NCBI GenBank assembly: GCA_032622095.1
Contig: CP136061.1
Span: forward strand, 137,417,587 to 137,481,586
Origin: Siphonodentalium dalli
Taxonomy: Eukaryota; Mollusca; Scaphopoda; Gadilida; Siphonodentaliidae
DNA length: 64,000 bases
Direction of reading: 5' to 3'
How positions within the stretch are numbered: the stretch's first letter is position 1; each line of letters opens with the position of its first letter. Below, piece by piece: positions 11,660-24,017 of the stretch. The notes under the pieces are model-generated. The model did not search any database, was not told the origin of the DNA, and saw only the letters and a program-made list of their open reading frames with translations. A program made the position numbers and the translations under genes.

Positions 11660-12910
11660 TATGTTTACCCATACCATAGTATGGTAAACATAATGTCGAC
11701 GTCCGGATTGACCACTCGTCGTGCGTCCGTCCGTCCGTCCGTCTGTCTGTCTGTCTGTCCGTGGACACTTTACGCATGGTGCGATAACTCAAATATTTTC
11801 TATCCGATCGGAACTAAATTTTGTATATGAGTTTCTCAGACCGTAATACAGATCGAGTTCGAATATGGGTTTGATCCGAGTTTTTTTTACGGAGTTATGG
11901 CCCTTTTTCAACTTTGAATTCACGCATGCTGTCATAACTCAAACAATTTTTATCTGATCGGAACCAAATTTGGTATGCGAGTTTCAGAGCCCAAAATACA
12001 GATCGAGTTCGAATATGGGTTTGATCCGAGTTTTTTTTACGGAGTTATGGCCATTTTTCAACTTAGAATTCATGGATGCTACGATAACTAAAAAAAATAT
12101 TATCTCATGAGAACCAAATTTGGTATGTGAGTTTCTCTATCTAAAATACAATTCGAGTTCGAATATGGGTTTGATCAGATTATTTTTAATGGAGTTATGG
12201 CCCTTTGATATAGAATTCATCCATGCTTCGATAGCTCAACCAGTTATCGTCTGATAGGAACCAAATTTGGTATGTGAGTTTCTCAACTCAAAATACAGAT
12301 CAAGTTTGAATATGGGTTAGAACCTGTTTTTTATACCAGAGTTATGGCCCTTTTTAACTAAGGATTGAACAGATTCGATATTTTTATGCTTATCATGTAG
12401 AACCATAGCAGATATATAACCCCTGTGATATCAGTTAGCACTGAGAGAGAGAATAGATTAACTTGTATTATTGGAAATTAGAGTTATTTTTAGCCATCAT
12501 ATTGTCAGGGCACTGTGGAAGCTGTAATTGGACAGAGAACCATCTGTTGTTTATTGTATTTCCATACAGCTCTTTGGTTTAGGATATCAATGCAGTGTTC
12601 CAGTGACATACCTGTACCTAATTTTATTGAGTTAAAATTGTTAACCCTTGTCATCAATTTTATGCTTTTGTATATTTTTCATGTAATCATTCTCCTATTA
12701 TATCCCTTTCACTTGTATGGATTTTTGTGGTTAAAATGAACCCTTAATTCTCAACATTCCTTATACTTAGCAGAAATACCTTTCATCTGATATATCTCAT
12801 TTTATTGAGATGTATGTAAATTTTGTATGTGAATTTCTCAGCCCAAAATACAGATAGATTTCGAATTTGGGTTTGATCCATTTTTTTTTATATTTTAAAC
12901 AGAGTTATGG
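11660..12910 (-). mobile_element. P3-A: tandem-repeat element with terminal hairpin
   Basis: The element reads on the minus strand. Its hairpin end is at the left: TATGTTTACC...GGTAAACATA (11660-11692). A GTCC/GTCT microsatellite follows (about 11720-11762). Then come about four units of ~150 bp (register points 11783, 11933, 12083, 12230), recognised by GAACCAAATTTGGTATG, CAGATCGAGTTCGAATATGG and GGAGTTATGGCC. A more distant unit lies at about 12810-12910 after a stretch of unrelated sequence. A second copy lies at 34618-35014. Confidence 0.75.
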
Positions 12911-13222
12911 CTTATGGATTTTCGTGTCAGAACTGAAAATAGCTGATCACTATCGCCAAGGTATGGGTTAAACATCTGCTGATCGTGATCGGCCTCTCGT
13001 TTAGCCAATCACAACGATTATTTCTAGAAGAGGTGCCTCGAAAAGTCAACGGGGGAATTTCATAACAAGACAAGACATTACCAGAGTACTCCATGCAAAG
13101 AAATCGAGTACGCCCAATACGAATTACACCACGAAATGTTTTCTCACCTGAGACCGAAAAAGCGCAGTATTTCGTTGACTATTCAGTCGAATTGTGACCA
13201 TAAACTTTCAGTCGTATTACAA

Positions 13223-13370
13223 AAGAAATAAATACACGGTGTATCGGTGTGTATGGTCAAGTTGTACCACAAAAAAACTGATTGTAGGACTCCGCTACGC
13301 GTCGTCCTACAATCAGTTTTTTGTGGTACAACTTGACCATACACACCTCTACACCGTGTATTTATTTCTT
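13223..13370. mobile_element. Near-perfect foldback element, 68-bp arms
   Basis: The arm from AAGAAATAAATACACGG to TGATTGTAGGAC is repeated in inverse orientation after a 13-base loop, ending in CCGTGTATTTATTTCTT. Only a few mismatches separate the arms. The open frame across it (13194-13376) is an effect of the palindrome. Flanking 12911-13222 shows nothing recognisable. Confidence 0.8.
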
Positions 13371-13889
13371 AAATAAAACAAACACATTAATATCTCAATT
13401 ATTTTCATTTTCTCATGCTATTTTGACTGATGGAACGATTTTGTGAGAAGTCTCACATAATCTAAACACCATAAGCGAACAAAAATAAAGTTTTTTGGTA
13501 GCAATTTCAGTAAGCAAGATAGTGACTGACTGTTGATTTGTTCACATGACTGTAAAGACTTAGAAGTAGAAGACTGGGACTCTGAAGACCACAATAGTCA
13601 GTACTTAAATGACTTAAAAACAAGTAGTTCTTAATAGGGATGTAGCTAGAGGGTCTCCATTGAGTGGTGGGGGTGTCACATCCCATCTCCACACCTGCTG
13701 TACTACGTAGCCAGGCCCTCCAAACTCCCAAGTTCATAAGATTCCTTTTGCACATCCCCCTTATATTGGAACGGATACCTCAAGCTTTCCAACTGTTGGA
13801 AAGTTGCAAACTGACCAGACCTGTTCACTTTCCCGATTTCGGAAAACTTTGATACTCCAATCTAGAGGTCACCGCTAGAGGTCACATGA

Positions 13890-14187
13890 TCCATAGAATT
13901 TTTGTGATGATCAGATAAAGGTTGTGTCCATGTTGAGAAATTTCATGATGATCTGACCAATGCTATGACCTGTAGCTGAGATATCTGCACGAACGGACAA
14001 GAAACCAACATTTCCAGATAAATAAAGAAGGATAACTCTAGAATTGAAAATGTGAACAATGTAATTTGCCCCCCTTTTGAAAGCAGTCATGATGGTGAAC
14101 ATCCAGATCAAATTTCATTAAAATTTGATAACCCATGGCTGAGACACCTGTACGGACGGACAAAAAAACCAACATTTCCAGATAAAT
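13890..14187 (+). repeat. P4-like repeat units, interrupted by P1-B
   Basis: One and a half diverged copies of the AACATTTCCAGATAAA/ATAACTCTAGAATTG repeat resemble the 174-bp unit of P4 (45.1-46.3 kb). The sequence breaks after CCAGATAAAT at 14187 and resumes with AAAAAAGGTTAACTCTAGAA at about 15991. An intact copy of the same junction is present at 14013-14045. Confidence 0.65.
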
Positions 14188-15988
14188 GAAAGTGTCAATG
14201 ACACTGTAGCTCAACTTTGTAAAGAAGGTAATTTTTTGTGATGAGCAATGAATAGAGAGATTAAAAAGGAGTGTAAAAAATGAGCAGTAAAGGATTTAGT
14301 CATACACAGAATAAAATCCAAGATGGCAGCTGGCGGCCATGTTTTTTGGCCGAATGACCCCAAAATGACTCGTTCCCATCTACATGTCATTATTAACATC
14401 CATGACAAATTTTAAGATTATCAAACAAAAGGTACAGACTGTATCTTAAAGGATTTAGTCATACAAAGAGTAAAATCCAAGATGGCTGCTGGCGGCGATG
14501 TTTTTTTGTCCGAATGACCCCAAAATGACTCTTTCCCATCTACATTCCAATTTCAACAACCATGATCAGACTAAAGGTACGACCTGTAGCCTGTGCTAAA
14601 GGATTTAGTCATACAAAGAGTAAAATCTAGGATAGCTGCTGGTGGCCATGTTTTATGGCCAAATGACCCCAAAATGACTCGTTTCCCATCTACATGTCAA
14701 TATTAACATCCCTGACAAATTTTATGATGATCACAATAAAGGTACGACCTGTAGCCCGTGCTAAAGGATTTAGTCATACAAAGAGTAAAATCCAAGATGG
14801 CTGCTTGCTGCCATGTTTTTTGGCCGAATGACCTCAAAATTACTCGTTCCCATCTACATGTCATTGTTAATATCCATGACAAATTTTATCATGATCAGAC
14901 TAAAAGTACGTCCTGTAGCCCGTGCTAAAAAATTTAGTCATACAAAGAGTAAAATCCAAGATGGCTGCTGGCAGCCAATGTTTTTTTGGCCGAATGACCT
15001 CAAAATGACTCGTTCCCATCTACTTGTCATTGTTAACATCCATGACAAATTTTATGATGATCAGACTAAAGGTACGACCTGTAGCCTGTGCTAAAGGATT
15101 TAGTCATACAAAGAGTAAAATCTGAGATGGCTGCTGGCAGCCATGTTTTTCTGGCCGAATGACCCCAAAATTAATCGTTCCCATCTACATGTCAATATTA
15201 ACATCCATGACAAATTTCATGATGATCAGACGAACAGTACAACCTGTAGCCCGTGCTAATGGATTGAATTTTTAAATCAAAGATGGCTGCTGGCGGCCAT
15301 GTTTTTTGGCCGAATGACCACAAAATGACTCGTTCCCATCTACATTCCAATTTCAACAGCCATGAAATTTTTTATGATGATCAGACTAAAGGTACGACCT
15401 GTAGCCCGTGCTAAAGGATTTACTCATACAAAGAGTAAAATCCAAGATGGCTGCTGGCGGCCATGTTTTTTGCCCGAATCACCCAAAAATGACTCGTTCC
15501 AATCTACATGTCATTGTTAACATCCATGACTAATTTTATGATGATCCTACCAAAGGTACGACCTGTAGCCCGTGTCAAAGGATTTAGTCATGCAAAGAAT
15601 AAAATCTAAGATGGCTGCCAGCGGCCATGTTTTTTTGCCGAATGACCCCAAAATTACTCGTTCCCATCTACATGTCAATATTAACATCCATGACAAATTT
15701 CATGACAATAAGACAAAGAGTACGGCCTGTAGCCAGCGCCAATGGATTGAATTTTGAAATCCAAGATGGCCAATGGCGGCCATGTTTTTTTTCCGAATGA
15801 CCCCAAAATGACTCGTTCCCATCTACATGTCAATGTCAACATCCATGACAAATTTCATTTATAATCGGACCAAAGGTACGAACTGTAGCCCATGCTAAAG
15901 GAAATTGTTGACGAATCACACACGCACACACAGACGACGGATACCAAGCCATGGCAATAGCTCAAACTTACGAAGTAAAGTTGAGCTA
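14188..15988 (+). mobile_element. P1-B: complete pearl/DINE-like element, 10 units
   Basis: The 5' end carries the perfect palindrome AGTGTCAATGACACT (14191-14205) followed by TAGCTCAACTT. The 3' end carries a microsatellite with CACACGCACACACAGACGACGG and ends in AAGTTGAGCTA, which is inverse to the 5' TAGCTCAACTT. About ten ~160 bp units lie between. Both ends are intact and the insertion is in a repeat whose empty site is also in the window. No protein is encoded, so movement would depend on enzymes supplied from elsewhere. Confidence 0.8.
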
Positions 15989-16059
15989 ATAAAAAAGGTT
16001 AACTCTAGAATTGAAAATGTGAACAATGTAATTTGCCCCTCTTTGGAAAGTGAGGTTTA

Positions 16060-16270
16060 CAGATGGCAATATCATGTATTTTCCATGTATCGATTGTATA
16101 TGACATTCCATTTATGGCATATATGGATCATGTAAATTTCCATAAATTTTACATGGGATTTCCACATAATTGTGAATGTCTGTAAATCCCACGTATATTT
16201 CAAATTTATGGAAATTTATGTGATACGTATATGCTGTTTAATAGTATTTAATGGAAAATACATGATGTTT
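16060..16270. repeat. Imperfect foldback
   Basis: ATCATGTATTTTCCAT (about 16067) is matched by ATGGAAAATACATGAT (about 16250), with further inverse matches inside (CCATAAATTT/AAATTTATGG). It is probably a decayed MITE. Confidence 0.5.
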
Positions 16271-16316
16271 AAATGAAATTAAATTCCAAATTTGGGGCAC
16301 CCCAAACAACAATTCT

Positions 16317-16486
16317 TTAACCCTTTCAGTGCCAAGTCCGATTTTTGTATCAACCCATATTTCCTTGATCATTTTTCTTAGAGCTCTTTCCATCAATGTA
16401 TCACATTATTATAATCAATAAATTTGAAAAATGATCAAGGAAATATGGGTTGATACAAAAATCGGACTTGGCACTGAAAGGGTTAA
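16317..16486. mobile_element. piggyBac-like MITE, type B, TTAA-flanked
   Basis: The 170-bp palindromic element runs from TTAACCCTTTCAGTGCCAAG to CTTGGCACTGAAAGGGTTAA. TTAA at both ends with CCC...GGG termini is the signature of piggyBac-type elements. Arms of about 60 bp are almost identical. A second copy is at 24822-24968. Confidence 0.75.
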
Positions 16487-16939
16487 ATAAAACATGTTAC
16501 TTTGATAGTTTTGTCAGATCTGTACTTTAACTTTAATGTTTTTTTACTTGAAGTATAATTGGAATGTTGTGTATCATAGCTGATTTAAAATCTAGGTTAT
16601 GTTGTTAATTTGTTATTGAATATTGGAATGTGTTTCCCACTGTGCTTATAATGGGTGAAATTGAAAATATCGATCAATAAAACATACTTGACAAAGACAA
16701 TATATCAAGGCGGGGAGAGGTGATCATTGGTAAAAATTAGCCTATACTCAAAAATGTTCTAGGCCAGAAATTTTCCTCCACTGAAAAGCCTAGAATCTGT
16801 ATAGTTATATGCTATACACTTATATCTTCAGTTTACAATTGGAACTTGGTCCAATATTATGGCAGACTTTGTTTGGGTCTGGCTTAAAATTGCTGATTAT
16901 CAAGATAGTCTTTGTTATATCAGTAGTCCTTGGTATTTA

Positions 16940-17190
16940 AGCCTTGAAATAGTGTGTTTGTCATTTGCAGAATGAGGTCCCCAGAGGGTGAATTTAGTGA
17001 TGCTACCCCGCATAACGGGCTAGCATCACCAAATTCACCATCTGGGGACCTCATTCTGATTACACTTCAACAGAATGAGGTTCCCAGAGGGTGAATTTGG
17101 TGATGCTAGCCCACTATGCGGGGGTAGCGTCACTAAATTCACCCTCTGGGGACCTCATTCTGCAAATGACAGACAAACTATTTCAAGGCT
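16940..17190. mobile_element. Doubly nested palindrome
   Basis: The outer arms run from AGCCTTGAAATAGTG to CTATTTCAAGGCT. Each outer arm is itself a hairpin made of the same ~40-base segment (AGAATGAGGTCCCCAGAGGG and its complement), so the segment occurs four times in alternating orientation. It may have arisen by one foldback element inserting into, or duplicating across, another copy. Confidence 0.8.
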
Positions 17191-17738
17191 TGTTGGTATT
17201 TAGAAATTAATTTTTGCTGTCTGCAGACTTCCACAGTTCAACTCTAAGACAATTACTGTCTGCAACAATTTGTTTTGAAATTTACCTAGGATAAAAAATA
17301 GCCAACATAATATCTTTTTACCTTGGCATGATTGGCCTCGGTTCAGCCGATAGCCGACACTAATTAATAGCTAGCACATAAAGGTTGAGGGTGTTCTGGT
17401 AATATCAGAATAACTCCATTTCAATCAAAATTTTAGTCTGATATGGTATAATTTGTAAATTTCTACAGTTATAGGGGATATTAAGTTAGAAGTTATAAGT
17501 TTGAGGTATTTATCATTTGAAAAATTCCAACTCAAGAGGGTGCAAATAAAGTTTCTGAGTGTTGGACATTTTGGTCTGTCTGCAAATTGGGTGGGGCTAC
17601 AGTCATATGTCCACTCCAGCAAATGACAAACTATCCACACCCCTACAGTATTCATATACATGCATGTAATATGGAGGCATCCACACATATTGACGGGAAT
17701 TATAAATTCTGGATATAATTCCACATAAATAGAAGGCA
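17191..17738. other. No recognisable feature
   Basis: This stretch between the nested palindrome and the LINE has only short open frames and no repeat or splice pattern that I can support. Confidence 0.5.
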
Positions 17739-19486
17739 TACAAACGCGAGTTGAAGAAGAAAAAGCGAGATTTTTACGAGTGCTTTATATATGATAGCTT
17801 AGATACCCTAGAAACAGATAATCCCAAGAAATATTGGGAAATAATATCACAATTGCGAAAAATACAGTCACCGAAAATGACTTAGACGCTGATAGGTCAG
17901 TTGAATTTTTCAGGTCACTTTTTTGTACAGGATCAACTAATATTTACATTGATGAAGACATGAACTCCTCGGGCACCTCGCCTGCTGTGAAAATGACTGA
18001 TGAAGTTATCATGGAAGAGGAAATTCTGTCTGCCACTAGAGAATTGAAATCGAATAAATCAGTGGGACCAGACCAGGTTTCGAATGAGCTTTTGAAGGTG
18101 CTTGTTCCTCTAAATGAGTGATGGCTTTGCCAAAATATTTAACATAATTCTTCACACAGGGAATCTCTCAGCTTTATCCACAAAAAAGGCGACAAGGGTG
18201 ATCCAAATACCTACCGTGCTATAGCATTAAGCTCCACAATTTGGAAACAGTTTAATAAAATTGTAAACCGTAGATTAACAGATTTTCTTGTAAAAAATAA
18301 AATTATTAGCGAAAATCAATTCGGATTTTCTAAAGGAAAAAGTACAATTGATAGTGCGTTTGTGCTGCATGCCATATTTCAACGATATAAGTCACTGAAG
18401 TGACAGCTGTATGCTGCCTTTGTAGACTTCCGAAAGACCTTTGATACCGTGAATAGGCAACTACTCTTCGATAAAATGCAACACATCGGAGTGGAGGGCC
18501 AATCATTGCTTATAATCCGTTCACTATATTCTTCAAGTTGTTACACAACTAAGACAAATAGAGGACTTGGACCTGCTTGTTTATCGACCATTGGGATCAG
18601 GCAAGGATGTGTATTATCACCGAATTTATTCAAAATATTCATCAATGACATTAGGAATATATTTGACGAATCGTGTGATCCAGTGACGATTGGGGATAGT
18701 CAATGCAATCATATTCTTTTCGCCGACGACCTCGTTCTATTATCTGATAGTTCCACAGGACTCCAAAACTGTCTAAACAAACTGAAACTCTACACTGATG
18801 CGAATGAACTTAAAGTTAACGCGGAAAAAACTAAATGCATGACTTTTCGGGCTAGACAAACAACAATAATTCCATCCTTTCATATCTCTGAGACCAAACT
18901 TGGAAATGTTAGGGAATATACTTACCTTGGAATAACCTTTGCTAGTAAAGCTATCACAAACTTAAGTGCTAAAGGGCTAAAAGCGATGCACTCAATATTC
19001 AATGTGTGTAACCATACATCACCTCTCCCCTTAATTGTTAACGTCACTCAAACTGTTCCATAAATAGATGAAACCAATAATACTGTATGGCAGTAAACTG
19101 TGGGGTATCGAAATAACATCTAAAAATCACGATCGCCTAGCGTGTGAATCAGTTCATATTAAATTTGCAAACGTTTATTAGGTGCTGGAAAATATGCATC
19201 AAATAACGCTGTCCGTGCCGAACTAGGAAGCTATCCTCTGTATTTAGATGCAGCCTGCAGATTGTCGTATTATGCTATCAGTGTCACCTCGCGTTCGGAC
19301 TGTGAATTTCTACGAAATGCGGTTAAAGAACAACGGACGGTATTATCTACAAAATCAATTTTCAAATTAGTCGATTCTCTAGGGTTAACATTACCAGAGA
19401 CTGATCACGCTACCGACATGGTAACGAAAAATTTCCGAAAATCTCTAGAAAATAGCTATAACGAGTTAGGTACTGGTAACCATTAA
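17739..19486 (+). pseudogene. Non-LTR retrotransposon (LINE) reverse transcriptase, several breaks
   Basis: Homology is continuous but spread over three frames. A KRELKKKKRDFY...NPKKYWEII segment begins at about 17742. The frame then shifts near 17850 into 17834-18121, which contains LKSNKSVGPDQVSNELLK. Another shift leads to IHKKGDKGDPNTYRAIALS from about 18179. A TGA at about 18403 interrupts the palm region before LYAAFVDFRKTFDTVNR. Then come GIRQGCVLSPNLF and the catalytic FADD at about 18720-18730. The C-terminal part (LYGSKLWGIE, then LGAGKYASNNAVRAELGSYPL) is again frame-shifted. The remaining 3' part includes 19262-19486. The order of domains is normal for an RTE/jockey-like LINE, but the copy cannot encode an active enzyme. 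Confidence 0.85.
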
Positions 19487-19753
19487 TATGATACATGATC
19501 CCAAGACTCCTTGTGCATCTTAGCATATTATGTAATTTTGTTCTTGTATATTTTATTATCACATGTTTTGTATATTTTATTATCCATTGTATTAGCAAAC
19601 TGTCCTCCCGAGAATACACCCGAGAAGTTCTTTTAATTGTGAATAAAATTATGAGTGTCACAGAAAATAAAAAACTATGTTAGAATTATGGATGAATTTC
19701 CAAAATGTTATTTGAAAATAGGCAATTTAACACGTACTGGAAGTATATCAAAA
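19487..19753 (+). repeat. Probable LINE 3' untranslated region
   Basis: AT-rich sequence follows the last LINE-like codons and contains GAATAAAATT and an A-rich stretch near 19640-19675. The exact 3' end cannot be fixed. Confidence 0.4.
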
Positions 19754-22700
19754 AGAAAGTGTCAATGACACTGTAGCTCAACTTGGAAAGGGAATAATTT
19801 AATGTATTACAGTCAATGGAGCGATTATGAATGTGGAAAGTTGAATGTCTAATACTAGTTTATAGACATGAAGAGAAAAATAAAATCCAAGATGGCTGCT
19901 GACGGCCATGTCTTCGGCCGAATGACCCCAAAATTATTGTATCCCATCCACATGTCATCGTTTGTACAACCTGTAGCCCGTGCTAAAGAATTTAGTCATA
20001 CAAAGAGTAAAATCCAAGATGGCTGCTGGCGGCCATGTTTTTTGGCCTATTGACCTCAAAATGACTCGTTCCCATCTACATGTCATTTTTAACATCCATG
20101 ACTAATTTCATGATGATCAGACTAAAGGTACGACCTGTAGCCTGTGCTAATGGATTGAATTTTGAAATCAAAGATGGCCACTGGACAAATGACCCCAAAA
20201 TCACTCGTTCCCATCTACATGTCATTGTAAACATCCAGGAAAATTTTATGATGATCAGACTAAAAGTACGACCTGTAGCCCGTGCTAAATGATTTAGTCG
20301 TACAAAGAGTAAAATCCAAGATGGCTGCTGGCGGCCATGTTTTTTGGCCGAATGACCTCAAAATGACTTGTTCCCATCTACATGTCATTGTTAACATCCA
20401 TGACAAATTTTATGATGATCAGACTAAAGGTACGACCTGTAGCCTGTGCTAAAGGATCTAGTCATACAAAGAGTAAAATCCAAGATGGCTGCTGGCGGCC
20501 ATGTTTTTTGGCCTATTGACCTCAAAATGACTCGTTCCCATCTACATGTCATTTTTAACATCCATGACTAATTTCATGATGATCAGACTAAAGGTACGAC
20601 CTGTAGCCTGTGCTAATGGATTGAATTTTGAAATCAAAGATGGCCACTGGCGGCCATGTTTTTCATCCGAATCACCCCAAAATGACTTGTTCCCATCTAC
20701 ATTACAATTTCAACAGCCATAAAAAAAATTATGATGATCAGACTAAAAGTACGACCTGTAGCCCGTGCTAAATGATTTAGTCATACAAAGAGTAAAATCC
20801 AAGATGGCTTCTGGTGGCCATGTTTTTTGGCCGAATGACCCCAAAATGACTCGTTCCCATCTACATGTCATTATTAACATTCATGACAAATTTTATGATG
20901 ATCAGACTAAAAGTACGACCTGTAGCCCGTGCTAAATGATTTAGTCATACAAAGAGTAAAATCCAAGATGGCTGAAGGCGGCCATGTTTTTCGGCCGAAT
21001 GACCCCAAAATGACTCGTTCCCATCTACATGTCATTATTAACAACCATGACAAATTTTATGATGATCAGACTAAAGGTACAACCTGTAGCCCGTGCTAAA
21101 GAATTTAGTCATACAAAGAGTAAAATCCAAGATGGCTGAAGGCGGCCATGGTTTTTGGCCGAATGACCCCAAAATTACTCGTTCCCATCTACATGTCAAT
21201 ATTAACATCCATGACAAATATAATGATGATCAGACGAACAGTACGACCTGTGGCCTGTGCTAATGGATTAAATTTTGAAATCAAAGATGGCTGCTGGTGG
21301 CCATATTTTTTGTCCGAATGACCCCAAAACGACTCGTTCCCAGCTACATTCTAATTTCAACAGCCATTACAAATTTCATGATGATCAGACTAAAGGTACG
21401 ACATGTAGCCCGTGCTAAATGATTTAGTCATACAAAGAGTAAAATCCAAGATGGCTGCTGGCGGCCATGTTTTTTGGCCGAATGACCTCAAAATGACTTG
21501 TTCCCATCTACATGTCATTGTTAACATCCATGACAAATTTTATGATGATCAGACTAAAGGTACAACCTGTAGCCTGTGCTAAAGGATCTAGTCATACAAA
21601 GAGTAAAATCCAAGATGGCTGCTGGCGGCCATGTTTTTTGGCCTATTGACCTCAAAATGACTCGTTCCCATCTACATGTCATTGTTAATATCCATGACAA
21701 ATTTCATGATGATCAGACTAAAGGTACAACCTTTAGCCTGTGCTAATGGATTGAATTTTGAAATCAAAGATGGCCACTGGCGGCCATGTTTTTTCATCCG
21801 AATCACCCCAAAATGACTCGTTCCCATCTACATTACAATTTCAACAGCCATAAAAAAATTTATGATGATCAGACTAAAAGTACGACCTGTAGCCCGTGCT
21901 AAATGATTTAGTCATACAAAGAGTAAAATCCAAGATGGCTTCTGGTGGCCATGTTTTTTGGCCGAATGACCCCAAAATGACTCGTTCCCATCTACATGTC
22001 AATATTAACATCCATGACAAATTTAATGATGATCAGACGAACAGTACGACCTGTGGCCTGTGCTAAAGAATTTAGTCATACAAAGAGTAAAATCTAAGAT
22101 GGCTGCTGGCGGCCATGTTTTTTGGCCGAATGACCCCAAAATTACTTGTTCCCATCTACATGTCAATATTAACATCCATGACAAATTTAATGATGATCAG
22201 ACGAACAGTACGACCTGTGGCCTGTGCTAATGGATTAAATTTTGAAATCAAAGATGGCTGCTGGTGGCCATGTTTTTTGACCGAATGACCCCAAAACGAC
22301 TCGTTCCCATCTACATTCTAAATTCAACAGCCATTACAAATTTCATGATGATCAGACTAAAGGTACGACCTGTAGCCCGTGCTAAAGGATTTAGTCATAC
22401 AAAGAGTAAAATCCAAGATGGCTGCTGGCGGCCATGTTTTTTGCCCGAATGACCCAAAAAAGACTCGTTCCCATCTACATGTCATTGTTAACATCCATGA
22501 CAAATTTTATGATGATCAGACTAAAAGTACAACCTGTAGCCTGTGCTAAAGAATTTAGTCATACAAAGAGTAAAATCCAAGATGGCTGAAGGCGGCCATG
22601 TTTTTCGGCCGAATGACCCCAAAATGACTCGTTCCCATCTACATGTCAATATTAACATCCATGACAGATTTAATGATGATCAGACGAACAGTACGACCTG

Positions 22701-23442
22701 TGGCCTGTGCTAATGGATTAAATTTTGAAATCAAAGATGGCTGCTGGTGGCCATGTTTTTTGTCCGAATGACCCCAAAACGACTCGTTCCCATCTACATT
22801 CTAATTTCAACAGTCATTACAAATTTCATGATGATCAGACTAAAGGTACGACCTGTAGCCCGTGCTAAAGGATTTAGTCATACAAAGAGTAAAATCCAAG
22901 ATGGCTGCTGGCGGCCATGTTTTTTGCCCGAATGACCCAAAAAAGACTCGTTCCCATCTACATGTCATTGTTAATATCCATGACAAAGTTTATGATGATC
23001 TGACCAAAGGTACGACCTCTAGCCCGTGTCAAAGGATTTAGTCATGCAAAGAGTAAAATCTAAGATGGCTGCCGGCGGCCATGTTTTTTTGCCAAATGAC
23101 CCCAAAATTACTCGTTCCCATCTACATGTCAATATTAACATCCATGACAAATTTCATGACAATAAGACGAACGGTACAGCCTGTAGCCCGTGCTAATGGA
23201 TTGAATTTTGAAATCCAAAATGGCCACTGGCGGCCATGTTTTTTTTCCGAATGACCCCAAAATGACTCGTTCCCATCTACATGTCAATGTCAACATCCAT
23301 GACAAATTTCATAATAATCGGACCAAAGGTACGAACTGTAGCCCGTGCTAAAGGAAATTGTTGACGCATCACGCACACACACACGGACGACGGATACCAA
23401 GCCATGGCAATAGCTCAAACTTTACAAAGTAAAGTTGAGCTA
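19754..23442 (+). mobile_element. P1-C: complete pearl/DINE-like element, about 22 units
   Basis: This is the longest P1 copy, 3.7 kb. The 5' palindrome AGTGTCAATGACACT is at 19758-19772 and is followed by TAGCTCAACTT. The 3' end has CACACACACACGGACGACGG, the hairpin ACTTTAC-AAA-GTAAAGT and AAGTTGAGCTA. About 22 units of ~158 bp lie between. Higher-order copying is evident: blocks of several units around 20.3-20.9 kb recur at 21.4-22.0 kb, and around 22.1-22.45 kb recur at 22.6-22.95 kb, almost unchanged. The array has therefore expanded by multi-unit duplications. No coding capacity. Confidence 0.85.
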
Positions 23443-23566
23443 ATAAGGGTGCACAAAGAATTTTCAATGCAACAAGCAATTGGAAGATAATATCTGCCAA
23501 CATTTATTTGATTGACAGCTATGGAAAGGTCTATTGTCACATATAGTTAACACAGAAGAATAAGAC

Positions 23567-24017
23567 TTTAAAGGTGCTCAATCTGATTAAACAACCCTAA
23601 ATTACTATTTCTTTGGCTTCTGGGGTAAAAAATATTTGATTGAGTCAAGGAACCTACCCATCAAAGCTCAGAGTGATCAAATATCAATTTTTGATGCTTG
23701 TTATTTCAATTGTTTGTGGCCCAGAAACACACCCTAAAATGGATGGTCTCGGTTAAAAATTGCAGGTGAAGATGGATAACTCTAAAAATAAGTGTAATAC
23801 AGGCAAATTTTGTGAATACTCAAGTGATAATACGGCCATATTTCATTGAGCAAAATGTTAATAAATAACATGTTTTAGGAAATATGATACCATAGTTGAC
23901 AGTGGTTAGCAATATTTTGTTGCAATTTATCGATTATGATAACTAAACCGTATTTTGAAGAAATGTTGTTGTATCTTGATGATATGGGGACCCTCTGATC
24001 GGATTGAGTACCTTTAA
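23567..24017. mobile_element. MITE, ends TTTAAAGGTACTCAATCCGA, copy 2
   Basis: The left end TTTAAAGGTGCTCAATCTGA and right end CGGATTGAGTACCTTTAAG form inverted repeats. The interior shares CTTTGGCTTCTGGGGTAAAA and GGATAACTCTAAAA with the copy at 4367-4896, confirming one family. The following 24018-24563 shows no feature. Confidence 0.65.

Noticed and set aside
13194-13376. 60-codon frame
   Set aside because: It spans both arms of a near-perfect palindrome and has no similarity to any protein I know.
14813-23000. Frames with KPIRPVARAKGFSHTKSKIQDGCW-like peptides
   Set aside because: These are translations of P1 repeat units. They appear wherever a unit lacks an indel and are not conserved as proteins.
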